A stretch of 38,801 bases of DNA from Rickettsiales bacterium (GTDB lineage: Bacteria > Bacteroidota > Bacteroidia > Cytophagales > Cyclobacteriaceae), in NCBI GenBank assembly GCA_002729235.1, contig PBTY01000097.1, positions 1 through 38,801 on the forward strand, in the 5' to 3' direction. Both the position numbers and the translations under genes were made by a program. Below, in pieces: positions 22,226-32,000 of this stretch. How positions within the stretch are numbered: position 1 is the stretch's first letter; each line of letters starts with the position of its first letter. The notes beneath the pieces are model-generated. The model was not told the DNA's origin. It made no database searches and was given only the letters and a program-made list of their open reading frames with translations.

Positions 22226-25200
22226 AGTATTTTTTACTTTTATTAATCACAGTTTCAGGAAGTATTGCATTTGCTCAAAATGTAAACATTCCTGACGCAA
22301 ACATGAAGGCAGCTCTGGTAGCTGACACAGAAATTAACACCAATGCAGATTCAGAAATATCTGTAGCGGAGGCCGAAGCTTTTACTGGTACTGTGAATCT
22401 CTCCTACAAAAGTATCGCAGATCATACAGGTCTGGAGGCTTTCACCAACATTACCAGATTATTAATCGGAGGCAATGCATCGCTTACCTCTTTAGATGTA
22501 TCAGCCAATACCAGTTTGACTTACTTAAATACTGGTGTCTTACCAATTACTTCCATTGATCTCTCTGCAAATACCTCCATTGATACTTTGGTGATGCTCA
22601 GAAATGAACTAAGTACTTTGGATATAAGTGATTTAACAAACTTGATCTATCTGGATGTTCGCGACAACAATTTGACATCCATCGATGTGACGATTAACAC
22701 TGCTTTGAAGCAATTATATATTGATCAAAATGATATCACGACCTTTACTTTTCCTGAAAGCTTAAAGACTGACTTAATAGGTTTGGGCTATGGGGATAAT
22801 CCTTTGGCCAATGCATTTGATTTTACACAGTTTCCCAACCTGACCAGGCTGTATGTAGGTTCCAGTGACTTGACTTCATTGGATGTGTCTTCGTTGACTC
22901 AATTGGAATGGTTGATCTGTAATAATAATCCGATCACCACATTGGATGTTTCGCAAAATACAGCTTTAACATCATTAGTAGTTGGAGGTACCTCAATTAC
23001 TGATTTGGATTTGTCGCAGAATCCCAACCTTTCAAATGTGAATTTTTCCACCCCCATTTCGTATTTGCCAAGTAAAATTCAAACCATAAACCTGGCTAAT
23101 GGCAATAATGATAAAATAGAATATTTCTATTTGAGTAATAACTCTGATCTATCATGTATCAAAGTCGATGATTCCTCAAATCCTTTTCCAAATCTTCTGA
23201 ACTCCAACTTCGATGGGTTTTCCAATTTTGCAGAAGAGTGTATTTCGGGAAGCATCGTTTTTGTAGATCCGGTTTTTAAGCAGGCCTTATTGGACCATGA
23301 TCCAGTAATTGATACCAATGATGATGGCTACATTACTGAAGATGAAGCTGCTGCTTTAACAGGAACACTAAGTTTGAGACAAAAGGCTGTCAAGAACGTA
23401 AGTGGTATTGAGTTTTTCACCAACATTACCGGTCTTGATCTCTACGCTACTGAAGTAAGAAATCTTGATCTTTCTGGTAATACATCACTAAATGATCTTG
23501 ATCTTTCGTACATCACGGAGTTGACAATACTAAGTCTGGATAATGGAAATAATGAGGCCATCTCATCTATTACCTGGGCGGGTTCATATCCATTGAAGTG
23601 TATCACGGTGGATGATCCAACGTATTCTGAAACCAATTGGACCGGGATTCCTTCAGGGGTAGGGTTCAGTACGGATTGTGAGGTGACTGTTTCTTCTCAA
23701 TTCAAGACAGCTTTGATCAATGATGGTTATGACCTGAATGCTGATGGCGAAATCCAGGTGAGTGAAGCAGAAGCAGTCACTGGAGAATTGAATTACTATG
23801 CTAGTTACATTAGTTATGTAGGTGGTCTTGAGGCATTTGTAAATGTTTCTTCACTAAATTTTGGAGATGCTTCTCCTACTCTAGGATTGAATTCGATCGA
23901 TGTAACTCAAAATGCTCAATTGATAACCTTGAAACTGGCTAGTAGCAAGATTTCATCATTGGACCTGTCATGTAATTCTCGTTTGAAAGAACTCGATCTA
24001 ACATCTGTAACAAACACTAATTTTAAAACACTGGACCTTTCAAATAATCAATCATTAGTCACTCTAAGAACACCTGGGGCTCCATTTGAAGATATTGATT
24101 TGAGTCAATGTAAGCAGATACAAACTTTATATGTGAACAATAACAATCTCACAAGTTTGGATCTGAGAAATCACTCCCAATTGAAATACTTCCGTGCCGA
24201 TAATAATGAACTTACATACCTGAATTTAAAGAACGGCAATAATGACCTCATATATGGCCCGGGATTCAATATCAGCAATAATCCTGACTTGAGTTGCGTG
24301 ACCGTAGATGATGTGACTTATGCGGAGGCCAATTTTACCAATAAAGATGCCACAACAAGTTACGATCCTGATTGTGATAATTTCATTATTGATTTTCCCG
24401 ATACCAACTTAGAGAGTGCTTTGCTGACTTATGATCCCGTTATCGATTTGAATAGTGATGGGGACATTCGATTGGATGAAGCTGAAGCGTTTACGGGTGT
24501 GCTTGATGTTAGTAGTTTAGGTATTGCAGACGCAACTGGACTAATTTATTTCAGCAACCTAACAGGATTGGATATTAGCGATAACTCGCTGACCGACCTG
24601 GATATCAAAAATGGTAATAATGAGAATTTCACTCTATTTGATGCTACCGGTAATGTTGATCTGACTTGTATCAAAGTAGATAATCCGATCTATTCTGAAG
24701 CCAACTGGAGTAATGTGGAAGCTGGAGTAACCTTCTCAGCATATTGTGATCCTGATGAGATCATTTACATTCCAGATGCAGACTTGAAAAAGGTTTTATT
24801 GGACTACTTGCATGTTGATACCAGTGGAGATGATGAGGTGAGCTACAGCGAGGCTTTAACCTTTACAGGAAACCTTGATCTTGATCAGTTAAACATTCAT
24901 ATAGCTGATGTGACAGGTATTGAAGCCTTTGAAAACATTACAGGTTTTGAATCGGGTAATGGTAACACAATTAGTGAATTGGATTTGACTGGGTTCAGTG
25001 AGTTGACAAGTGTAAGGGTGGTTCAAAACATAGATGGGCCTCTTGGATCATTAGATCTAAGCCAGAATTTGTTGTTAGAGACTATATCCATAAGTCGAGT
25101 GGCGGTGCCTGATTTGGATCTCACACTATATCCGAATCTAGTGGATTTAGGTTGTAATACTTGTGAACTATCATCAGTAGATCTGAGTCAAAATACAGAG

Positions 25201-28200
25201 CTCACTCACTTGTCATTATCGTACAATCCACTAACTGCAATCGATTTGTCCAATAACACGCAATTGGTTAGCCTGAGTTTGTATGAAGATCCTATCACGG
25301 CGATAGATCTATCCATGTTGACAGGGCTTACAGATTTGTATCTGGCAGGTGAGTATACTTCAATGGATGTTTCTACTCTCGTTAACCTGGTGAACCTTGA
25401 GCTGGTTAATGTTCAATTTACGGAAATGGATCTTTCCAATAATATTCTTTTGGAGGATGTAAGAGTATATGCTGAAGAAGATGAGGAATCAGGAATGTTG
25501 ATAAGGTCTGCCCTGGAGGTGCTCACTTTTGGCGAGAATAGCCTAATCGAGTATATGGAGCTTGATGGAAATAGTTTGAGATCCATTGATCTCACCTTTA
25601 TGGCAAATGATAAATATCGTTATGTTTCCTTATATGACAACTTGCTTGAAGAGATCAATGTTGGACTAATTCAATCATTGACGTTAGATCAAAACCCGAA
25701 CCTTACTTGTGCGCAAACAACAGATGTAGCTTATGCTACTGCCAACTATAGTTATGATGAGGGATTGACCTTTGATGAGAATTGCTATAAGACTGGGACT
25801 GATATATTAACTTTTTCATTTACTGAGGAGGTGGCAGCTGCAAGTGTTGATGCTGAAACACATCAGATTGTTATCGAAGTAGTCGCAGGGACAGATATTT
25901 CTTCCTTGTCTCCTTCCATCACACTCTCTTCTGAGGCAAGTGTCTCTCCAAATAGTGGTGTTCTTCAGGATTTCACTTCTACAGTTGTCTATACAGTTAC
26001 TGCAGAAGATGGTGGTACCCAGGATTGGGAGGTTTTTGTGATAGAGCAGTTAGCAGATCCGACGGATATTGAGCTTTCCAGTACTTCAATAGATGAAAAT
26101 GGAAGTATCAATGATGTGGTAGGGACGCTTTCGGCAGTAGATCCAAGTTTTGATAATACGCACACATATGAGCTGGTAAGTGGCGAAGGGGACACTGATA
26201 ATGCATCCTTCACAATTTCAGGAGAGGAACTACTGGCTTTAGAGGTATTTGATTTTGAAACGAAAAGTTCCTATTCTATTCGAGTGAATGTGAATGATGG
26301 TGAATCAGGAGTATTTGCAAAGCAACTTAGTATTACCATCTCTGATGTTAATGATGCTCCTACTGATATTGCGCTATCTGCAAATACCATAGATGAAGGA
26401 GCTGAGCTAAGTACTTTGATTGGTTCTTTCAGTGTGACAGACGAAGATGCGGAAGACACGTTTACCTATGCCTTAGTGGAAGGTGAGCTAGACAATAGTT
26501 CGTTCACCATATCTGATGGTGAGTTGCTAAGCAATGAGGTTTTTGATTATGAAACAAAAACTGCTTACAACATCAGAGTAAGCGTGACGGATCAGGGTGG
26601 TGCTTCATTTGAAGAGACCTTTGATGTTTTTGTAAATGACGTGTCTTCTATCGTATCCACTTTTGCTTTGAGTGTGAGTGAAATTGAAGAAAATGAGGCT
26701 GTTGGTACGGCTGTAGGAGCTTTTACCACAGAAGGTACTGACCTATCGGGAACATTTAGCTATTCATTAATCGAAGGAGATGGTGACACGGATAATGCTT
26801 CATTCAACATTGATGGAACACAGTTGCTTTCTGCTGAGATATTCAATTTCGAGTCCAAAAGCAATTACACTATCCGAGTGCTAACTGATGACGGAAATGA
26901 GAATACATTAGAAAGAATATTTACGCTGACGATTGTTGATATCGCAGAAACACCAACTGCTATTGCATTAAGTAATTCATCCATTACTGAAAACAATAAG
27001 ATTGGAGCTGTTATTGGAGCACTATCCACTACAGATGAAGATGCTGATGATACCCACACCTATGCTTTGATCGAAGGTGATGGTAGTACAGACAATTCAA
27101 TGTTCGAAATTGATGGAGCTAGCTTGATAGCTAATACTTTGTTTGATTTTGAATCGAAGAATACGTTCGAAATTAGACTTTCAACTACGGATGCTACTAA
27201 CAATCAATTTGAGCAAAACTTCACTATTACTATATCTAATGAAAATGAAGGAGTAAGTATTGCCAATGCGATTGAAGATGTAAGTCGAGAGGAAGGGTTC
27301 TCAAGCTATGAAATTGATCTAAGTAATGTCTTTGAAGACGAGGATGGTGATGAGTTATCATTCACAGTTGTTAGTTCGGATCTAAACGTGGTGGAGGTAT
27401 CACTCAATGATGCCGGTACCAGCATTTTGATAACAGAGATTGGTTTAGGAACATCAGAGATAACCGTTACAGCATCAGATCCTTCAGGAGATTTCTCTGT
27501 CGATCAATCATTTAGTTTCGAGGTGACAGAGATTCCAAATACTGATCCTGTTGTTGCTGTTAGTCTATCGGATCAATCTCAAGAGGAGGGTTTTGGAATG
27601 CTACAGGTGGATTTATCTGGAGTGTTTACTGATGCTGATGGTGATGAGCTTACCTTATCCGCTACAAGCACTAATGATCAGGTGGTTACCGTCTCTATTG
27701 AATCTGGAAATCAGTTGGTTTTAACTGAAGTAGCCACTGGTACTGCAGAAGTTACTGTAACTGCCGATGATGGCAATGGAGGTTTGGTTTCAGATGCGTT
27801 TGCATTCAGTATTGTTGAGCAAGGAAATATTGTACCGGAGATTGTCAACCCAATAGCAGATCAAACTCAGGAAGAAGGTTTTGGTATCATGGAAATCAGT
27901 TTTGCCGGAGTATTCGAAGATGAAGATGGTGATCCACTCACCATATCGGCTAGTAGTGGAGATGTGAACGTGGTGAGCGTTGAAATTCTTGAAGGTGACA
28001 TACTTCAGTTAACGGAGGTGGGAGTTGGTACAAGCACCATTTCATTAACTGCAATTGATGGTAAAGGTGGCGCAGTGACAGATGAATTTATCTTTAGTGT
28101 ATCAAAGGCAGGTAATTCATCACCAGTAGTTGAAGCACCAATTGCGGATCAGGTGCAAGACGAAGGATTTGGCTTTGTGGAAATCAGCTATGCAGGTGTG

Positions 28201-28929
28201 TTTTCCGATGCTGACAATGACGCCCTTACCGTTCAGGTTAGTAGCAGCGAAACGAGTGTTGCCACTGTTGAATTGATTGCTGGTGACCTTATCAAAATAA
28301 CCGAAATAGGTACTGGATCGGCAATCATCACTTTGACTGCCACTGATGGCAATGGAGGAACAGTATCAGATGAATTTACATTGACTATCGTGCCTAACAG
28401 CGCCCCTACCGTAGTGTCAGCTTTAGATAACCTAACAATTGAGGAAGGTTTTGCAGAGGAAGAGATTGATATTTCTGGTGTTTTTGCTGATGCCGATGGA
28501 GAAGAACTATCATATAGTGTAAGCAGCAGCGACCAGAGCGTGGCTACAGTGAGTCTGGAAGGATCGATGCTCACAATCTCTGAGGTAGGATTAGGAGTTA
28601 CGCAAATTGAACTGGTGGCGACCGATCCTCGTGGAGCTAGCACTGCGGTTTCGTTTGAAGTGACCATTGAAGCAGCAGAAGTTGTTACACCTCTTGGGTC
28701 CATTTCTACAGAAGTTAAAATTTACCCAAATCCAGTTGTATCCTATGTGATAGTTTCTGGTACTGAGGATACTCATTTGCAACTAATTGATATCAAAGGA
28801 ACCATTCTGAAAGAGTCCAAGGGTGTTAGTCACCGATTGGATATGCAAGAGCTTCAGAAGGGCATCTATTTCATCAAACTTTACAATGGAAAAACAATAG
28901 TTCGTAAAAAGATCATTAAGATAAACTAA
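22222..28929 (+). CDS. Giant LRR/EF-hand/cadherin/Ig T9SS-secreted protein
   Basis: A 2235-residue secreted protein. Signal peptide 1-18 (ends IAFA before Q). Residues about 22-1190 hold five modules, each opening with PD.N.K.ALL and a calcium-type loop (for example DTNDDGYITEDE, DLNADGEIQVSE, DLNSDGDIRLDE). Each then has short leucine-rich repeats of the LTSLDVS.NT.L type and ends with two Cys around V-D-D...Y.E.N (for example CITVDDPTYSETNW ... STDC). Next come a DUF5018-like domain (about 1195-1275), four cadherin-like repeats of about 100 residues (1279-1674; DVNDAPTDIALS), and five Ig-like repeats with EEGFG...DLSGVF.DADGDELT (1678-2155). The T9SS type A sorting domain (about 2158-2235; KIYPNPVVSY, KGIYFIKLYNGKTIVRKKII) completes it. 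It is predicted to be exported by T9SS to the cell surface as a calcium-dependent adhesin or matrix protein. A terminator follows. Confidence 0.92.
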   Translation: MKYFLLLLITVSGSIAFAQNVNIPDANMKAALVADTEINTNADSEISVAEAEAFTGTVNLSYKSIADHTGLEAFTNITRLLIGGNASLTSLDVSANTSLTYLNTGVLPITSIDLSANTSIDTLVMLRNELSTLDISDLTNLIYLDVRDNNLTSIDVTINTALKQLYIDQNDITTFTFPESLKTDLIGLGYGDNPLANAFDFTQFPNLTRLYVGSSDLTSLDVSSLTQLEWLICNNNPITTLDVSQNTALTSLVVGGTSITDLDLSQNPNLSNVNFSTPISYLPSKIQTINLANGNNDKIEYFYLSNNSDLSCIKVDDSSNPFPNLLNSNFDGFSNFAEECISGSIVFVDPVFKQALLDHDPVIDTNDDGYITEDEAAALTGTLSLRQKAVKNVSGIEFFTNITGLDLYATEVRNLDLSGNTSLNDLDLSYITELTILSLDNGNNEAISSITWAGSYPLKCITVDDPTYSETNWTGIPSGVGFSTDCEVTVSSQFKTALINDGYDLNADGEIQVSEAEAVTGELNYYASYISYVGGLEAFVNVSSLNFGDASPTLGLNSIDVTQNAQLITLKLASSKISSLDLSCNSRLKELDLTSVTNTNFKTLDLSNNQSLVTLRTPGAPFEDIDLSQCKQIQTLYVNNNNLTSLDLRNHSQLKYFRADNNELTYLNLKNGNNDLIYGPGFNISNNPDLSCVTVDDVTYAEANFTNKDATTSYDPDCDNFIIDFPDTNLESALLTYDPVIDLNSDGDIRLDEAEAFTGVLDVSSLGIADATGLIYFSNLTGLDISDNSLTDLDIKNGNNENFTLFDATGNVDLTCIKVDNPIYSEANWSNVEAGVTFSAYCDPDEIIYIPDADLKKVLLDYLHVDTSGDDEVSYSEALTFTGNLDLDQLNIHIADVTGIEAFENITGFESGNGNTISELDLTGFSELTSVRVVQNIDGPLGSLDLSQNLLLETISISRVAVPDLDLTLYPNLVDLGCNTCELSSVDLSQNTELTHLSLSYNPLTAIDLSNNTQLVSLSLYEDPITAIDLSMLTGLTDLYLAGEYTSMDVSTLVNLVNLELVNVQFTEMDLSNNILLEDVRVYAEEDEESGMLIRSALEVLTFGENSLIEYMELDGNSLRSIDLTFMANDKYRYVSLYDNLLEEINVGLIQSLTLDQNPNLTCAQTTDVAYATANYSYDEGLTFDENCYKTGTDILTFSFTEEVAAASVDAETHQIVIEVVAGTDISSLSPSITLSSEASVSPNSGVLQDFTSTVVYTVTAEDGGTQDWEVFVIEQLADPTDIELSSTSIDENGSINDVVGTLSAVDPSFDNTHTYELVSGEGDTDNASFTISGEELLALEVFDFETKSSYSIRVNVNDGESGVFAKQLSITISDVNDAPTDIALSANTIDEGAELSTLIGSFSVTDEDAEDTFTYALVEGELDNSSFTISDGELLSNEVFDYETKTAYNIRVSVTDQGGASFEETFDVFVNDVSSIVSTFALSVSEIEENEAVGTAVGAFTTEGTDLSGTFSYSLIEGDGDTDNASFNIDGTQLLSAEIFNFESKSNYTIRVLTDDGNENTLERIFTLTIVDIAETPTAIALSNSSITENNKIGAVIGALSTTDEDADDTHTYALIEGDGSTDNSMFEIDGASLIANTLFDFESKNTFEIRLSTTDATNNQFEQNFTITISNENEGVSIANAIEDVSREEGFSSYEIDLSNVFEDEDGDELSFTVVSSDLNVVEVSLNDAGTSILITEIGLGTSEITVTASDPSGDFSVDQSFSFEVTEIPNTDPVVAVSLSDQSQEEGFGMLQVDLSGVFTDADGDELTLSATSTNDQVVTVSIESGNQLVLTEVATGTAEVTVTADDGNGGLVSDAFAFSIVEQGNIVPEIVNPIADQTQEEGFGIMEISFAGVFEDEDGDPLTISASSGDVNVVSVEILEGDILQLTEVGVGTSTISLTAIDGKGGAVTDEFIFSVSKAGNSSPVVEAPIADQVQDEGFGFVEISYAGVFSDADNDALTVQVSSSETSVATVELIAGDLIKITEIGTGSAIITLTATDGNGGTVSDEFTLTIVPNSAPTVVSALDNLTIEEGFAEEEIDISGVFADADGEELSYSVSSSDQSVATVSLEGSMLTISEVGLGVTQIELVATDPRGASTAVSFEVTIEAAEVVTPLGSISTEVKIYPNPVVSYVIVSGTEDTHLQLIDIKGTILKESKGVSHRLDMQELQKGIYFIKLYNGKTIVRKKIIKIN

Positions 28930-28935
28930 GGCGGT

Positions 28936-28959
28936 AATGACTATAACGTTCTAGTCATT
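28936..28959. repeat. 8-bp inverted repeat after giant gene 1
   Basis: AATGACTA and TAGTCATT flank an 8-base spacer, directly before the main terminator. It is probably a secondary 3' hairpin. A protein-binding site is possible but unsupported. Confidence 0.45.
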
Positions 28960-28963
28960 CCAT

Positions 28964-28992
28964 AAGCACTCCCCAGGTGGAGTGCTTTTTTT
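28964..28992 (+). terminator. Rho-independent terminator of giant gene 1
   Basis: The perfect 9-bp stem AAGCACTCC/GGAGTGCTT has a 6-base loop and runs into seven T. It should separate the two giant genes into independent transcripts, which makes the shared promoter/leader block before each of them more meaningful. Confidence 0.93.
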
Positions 28993-29034
28993 ATGCCCTG
29001 TTTTTAGAGCATAGGATAAAAAATCCTGGACAGG

Positions 29035-29096
29035 TGTTTACCTTTTCAATTCATAGCTACTAAGGAGCAGTAACGCTCTAAAAATTTATGCTATGA
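29035..29096 (+). promoter_or_regulatory. Duplicated promoter/leader block, copy 2
   Basis: TGTTTACCTTTT (29035-29046), four or five variable bases, and then the same 47-base block as copy 1 (29051-29097). It repeats the start-codon-pairing arms (29051-29057 with 29090-29096), the inner GGAGC/GCTCT hairpin and the ATG-CTA-TGA mini-frame (29088-29096). It lies 42 bases after the T-tract of the preceding terminator, so it should carry a promoter of its own. Sequence upstream of TGTTTACC is not conserved between the copies, which marks the left boundary of the shared element. Confidence 0.65.
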
Positions 29097-32000
29097 AATT
29101 TTACAAACCGCCGGGGATACATCAGGTTTCCCGTAAAACAATAACCTGGAGTCATCAATTGCTGATGCCTCTTTTTTGCTTAATACTCTTCTTGTTTCAC
29201 TCCGAATTGAGTGCACAGGCAATTAGTTCTACAAGCCAGGAGACTTCTGTAATAGAAGGATCTAACAATGTCTTGTATAATTTAAGTGCGAATAATGGTT
29301 CCATTGCAATGGCTGATAATGGCACTTATGTGGTGGCATTTCAGCAGAAAGAATCTGGTGGAAGTGACACTGAAATACTATTTGGTGTCTCTACCGTTGC
29401 AGGAGGCTACACCGAACAAGGTGTAGTGAATACTACCAAAACGTATAATCAAACTAAACCAAAGGTAGCTGTAAGTGCAGATGGGACAACATTTGCCATC
29501 GCCTGGCTTAGTCAAACGGCGGCTACATCAACCAGTGATGTATTCGTAAAAGTATATGGGGACGTGGATGGTCCTAGTTATTCAGGTAGTTCTGAGATTA
29601 AGCTTAATACCAATGCTATTAGCTCTGGGTTGATGAAAATTGCCATGGATGCCAATGGAGATTTTGTGGTGGTTTGGCATGATGATGTGGATGACAAGAT
29701 CTATGCCCAGCGTTTGAATTCTGCAGGAACCAAACAAGGTTCAGTGATTTCGGTGGATGATATATATGTCGGCACAATATATGCGTTAGACGTGGCCATG
29801 GATGCTGCTGGAGAGTTTGTGGTATCGTGGTACGATGCTCGACCAGAAGATACCAGCGGAGGACTTTTTGCCAAAAAGTTTAATGCAAATGGAACCGTTC
29901 AAAATGCTACATTTTTAGTCAATCATATTACCTCTGGTTATCAAAATGGAGGAAATGTGGGAATGGCCAACTCTGGTGAATTCATCATTTCTTATAATGA
30001 CGGTACAGATACTTATTTCAGAAAATATGAATCCAATGGAACGTCAATTGGATATGCTCAATTAACAGACCCAATTTCTTCATCTATTTACATTAGAGAC
30101 ATTGGTATAGACGCTAATTTGAACTATGTCTTAATGTTCAGCAACTCCAGTAACGGTATTTATACCAGGCGATTTGATTGGGATGATAATGATATGGGTA
30201 CAGCCACAACTGTCAGTTCAGGCGGTACTACTACCGAAATGGCAATCAATCGTGCAGATACTGAGTACTCCTCTTTTGTGAAGACCGTAAAGGCCACTGA
30301 TTCTCCCCTTCAATATCATATCAATGCTTATCGACATGAACTTTGTATTGACGATCCAGGGGTGATCACTGGTAGTGTAGAAGTATGCCCAGGGGAATCA
30401 TCTGTGACTTACTCTATTAGTGCAGTATCTGGAGCTTCTAATTATACCTGGACATTGACAGATGCCAGTATCGCTACTTTTACGGATGGGACTACTTCCA
30501 AAACAACGGGTAGTTCAGTTCAGGTGAATTATAATGGTGTTAATACCGGTACAGTCACTTTAGATGTGATTGCCAATGGAGGAACTGCTTGTGGCTCAAG
30601 TGCGAATAATTCTGAACTGAGTATTTCAAGTTCCAATATCAGCAACCCGGGAAGTATAACTGGACTAAGTTCGGTTATCGAAAATAGCTTAAAATCTTAT
30701 AGCATTACGGCAATTGATGGTGCTGCCAGCTATACCTGGTCTGTACCAACTGGGGCGACTATTGATACTGATAATGGAAACAGTATTATTGTTCAGTTCG
30801 GGTCTACTAGTGGAAACGTATCAGTATATGCAACTGACGATTGTGGAAATAATACTACCACGGTAAGCAAAGCAGTAACAGTTTCCGCAGCAGATACTAC
30901 TCCTCCACAAATTTTGTCATTATCCCCAGCACATGGCGAGGATGGAGTGGCTACGAGCACTGGTGTTTATACTATAAGATTGGATGAAACAGTAACTATC
31001 TCAAAGTCTGCAAGCAATATTTTGTTGAGAACTGGTACCAAATTGTCTGTGGTAACAGTAGCAACTGCGTCACCTTCAACAGACATAACTTACTCAAGCA
31101 AATTTGGACATTCTATCAATTTTGGTACCGTCTCATTAACTCCTGGAACTACTTACTTTATTGAAATTCCTAATAATGTTTTTGCTGATTCTCAGCTCAA
31201 CTTTTTCGAAGGGACAACCTCGTCGACCTGGAGCTTCACTGCAAATAGAGTTCCTACGAACATTGCTTTATCAGGTAGCACAGTTACCGATGGTGATGGG
31301 GCTAGTACGTATGTAGGAGATCTTAGTGCGACAGATGCAGATACCAACGAAAGTTTTACATTTAGTTTGGTTTCTGGTACAGGGAGTACCGATAACGCGA
31401 AGTTTTCAATATCAGGAAATGAATTATATACTGCCGCTGCTGTGGATTATGAAACACAGACTAGTTACAGCATCAGAGTTCGTGTAACAGATGGTGCTGG
31501 GTCCACTTTTGATAAAGTTTTGAGTATATCTGTTACTGATGTGGATGACACCCCTCCAACGCTTTTAAGCAGTGATCCAGGAGACACTGATACAGACGTT
31601 TCGCCATACACCAATATTGTTCTTGACTTTGATGAGAGCGTAAAAGTTCAGGATGGAACGAGCACTACCATCTTCTTAAAAACGGGGGGTGTTACTACCA
31701 AGTCGTGGACAATTAATCCAGTAACTGGCACATATCCTGTTGACGCTTCCTTTTCAGGAGGAACACTTACACTGGAGACAGGTGTTGATTTGGCGTTTGC
31801 GACAACCTACACTTTAGAAAGTTTCACTATTTCTGATTACGCTGGTAATACTTCCTCCACTGGCGCAATAAGCTTCACGACAAGAGCAGCAAGTGATGAA
31901 AATGATATTTTGGGTTTTGACATTGAAAACCTGGTCGTTGGTGATCCGGTGATTGATCCTGTAAATCATACGGTGGTAGCCACTGTAGAAGAAATTACAC

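Noticed and set aside
28233-28703. 156-codon minus-strand frame inside giant gene 1
   Set aside because: It is the antisense of the Ig-like repeats; its own low-complexity Ser/Thr/Val composition reflects the repeats.
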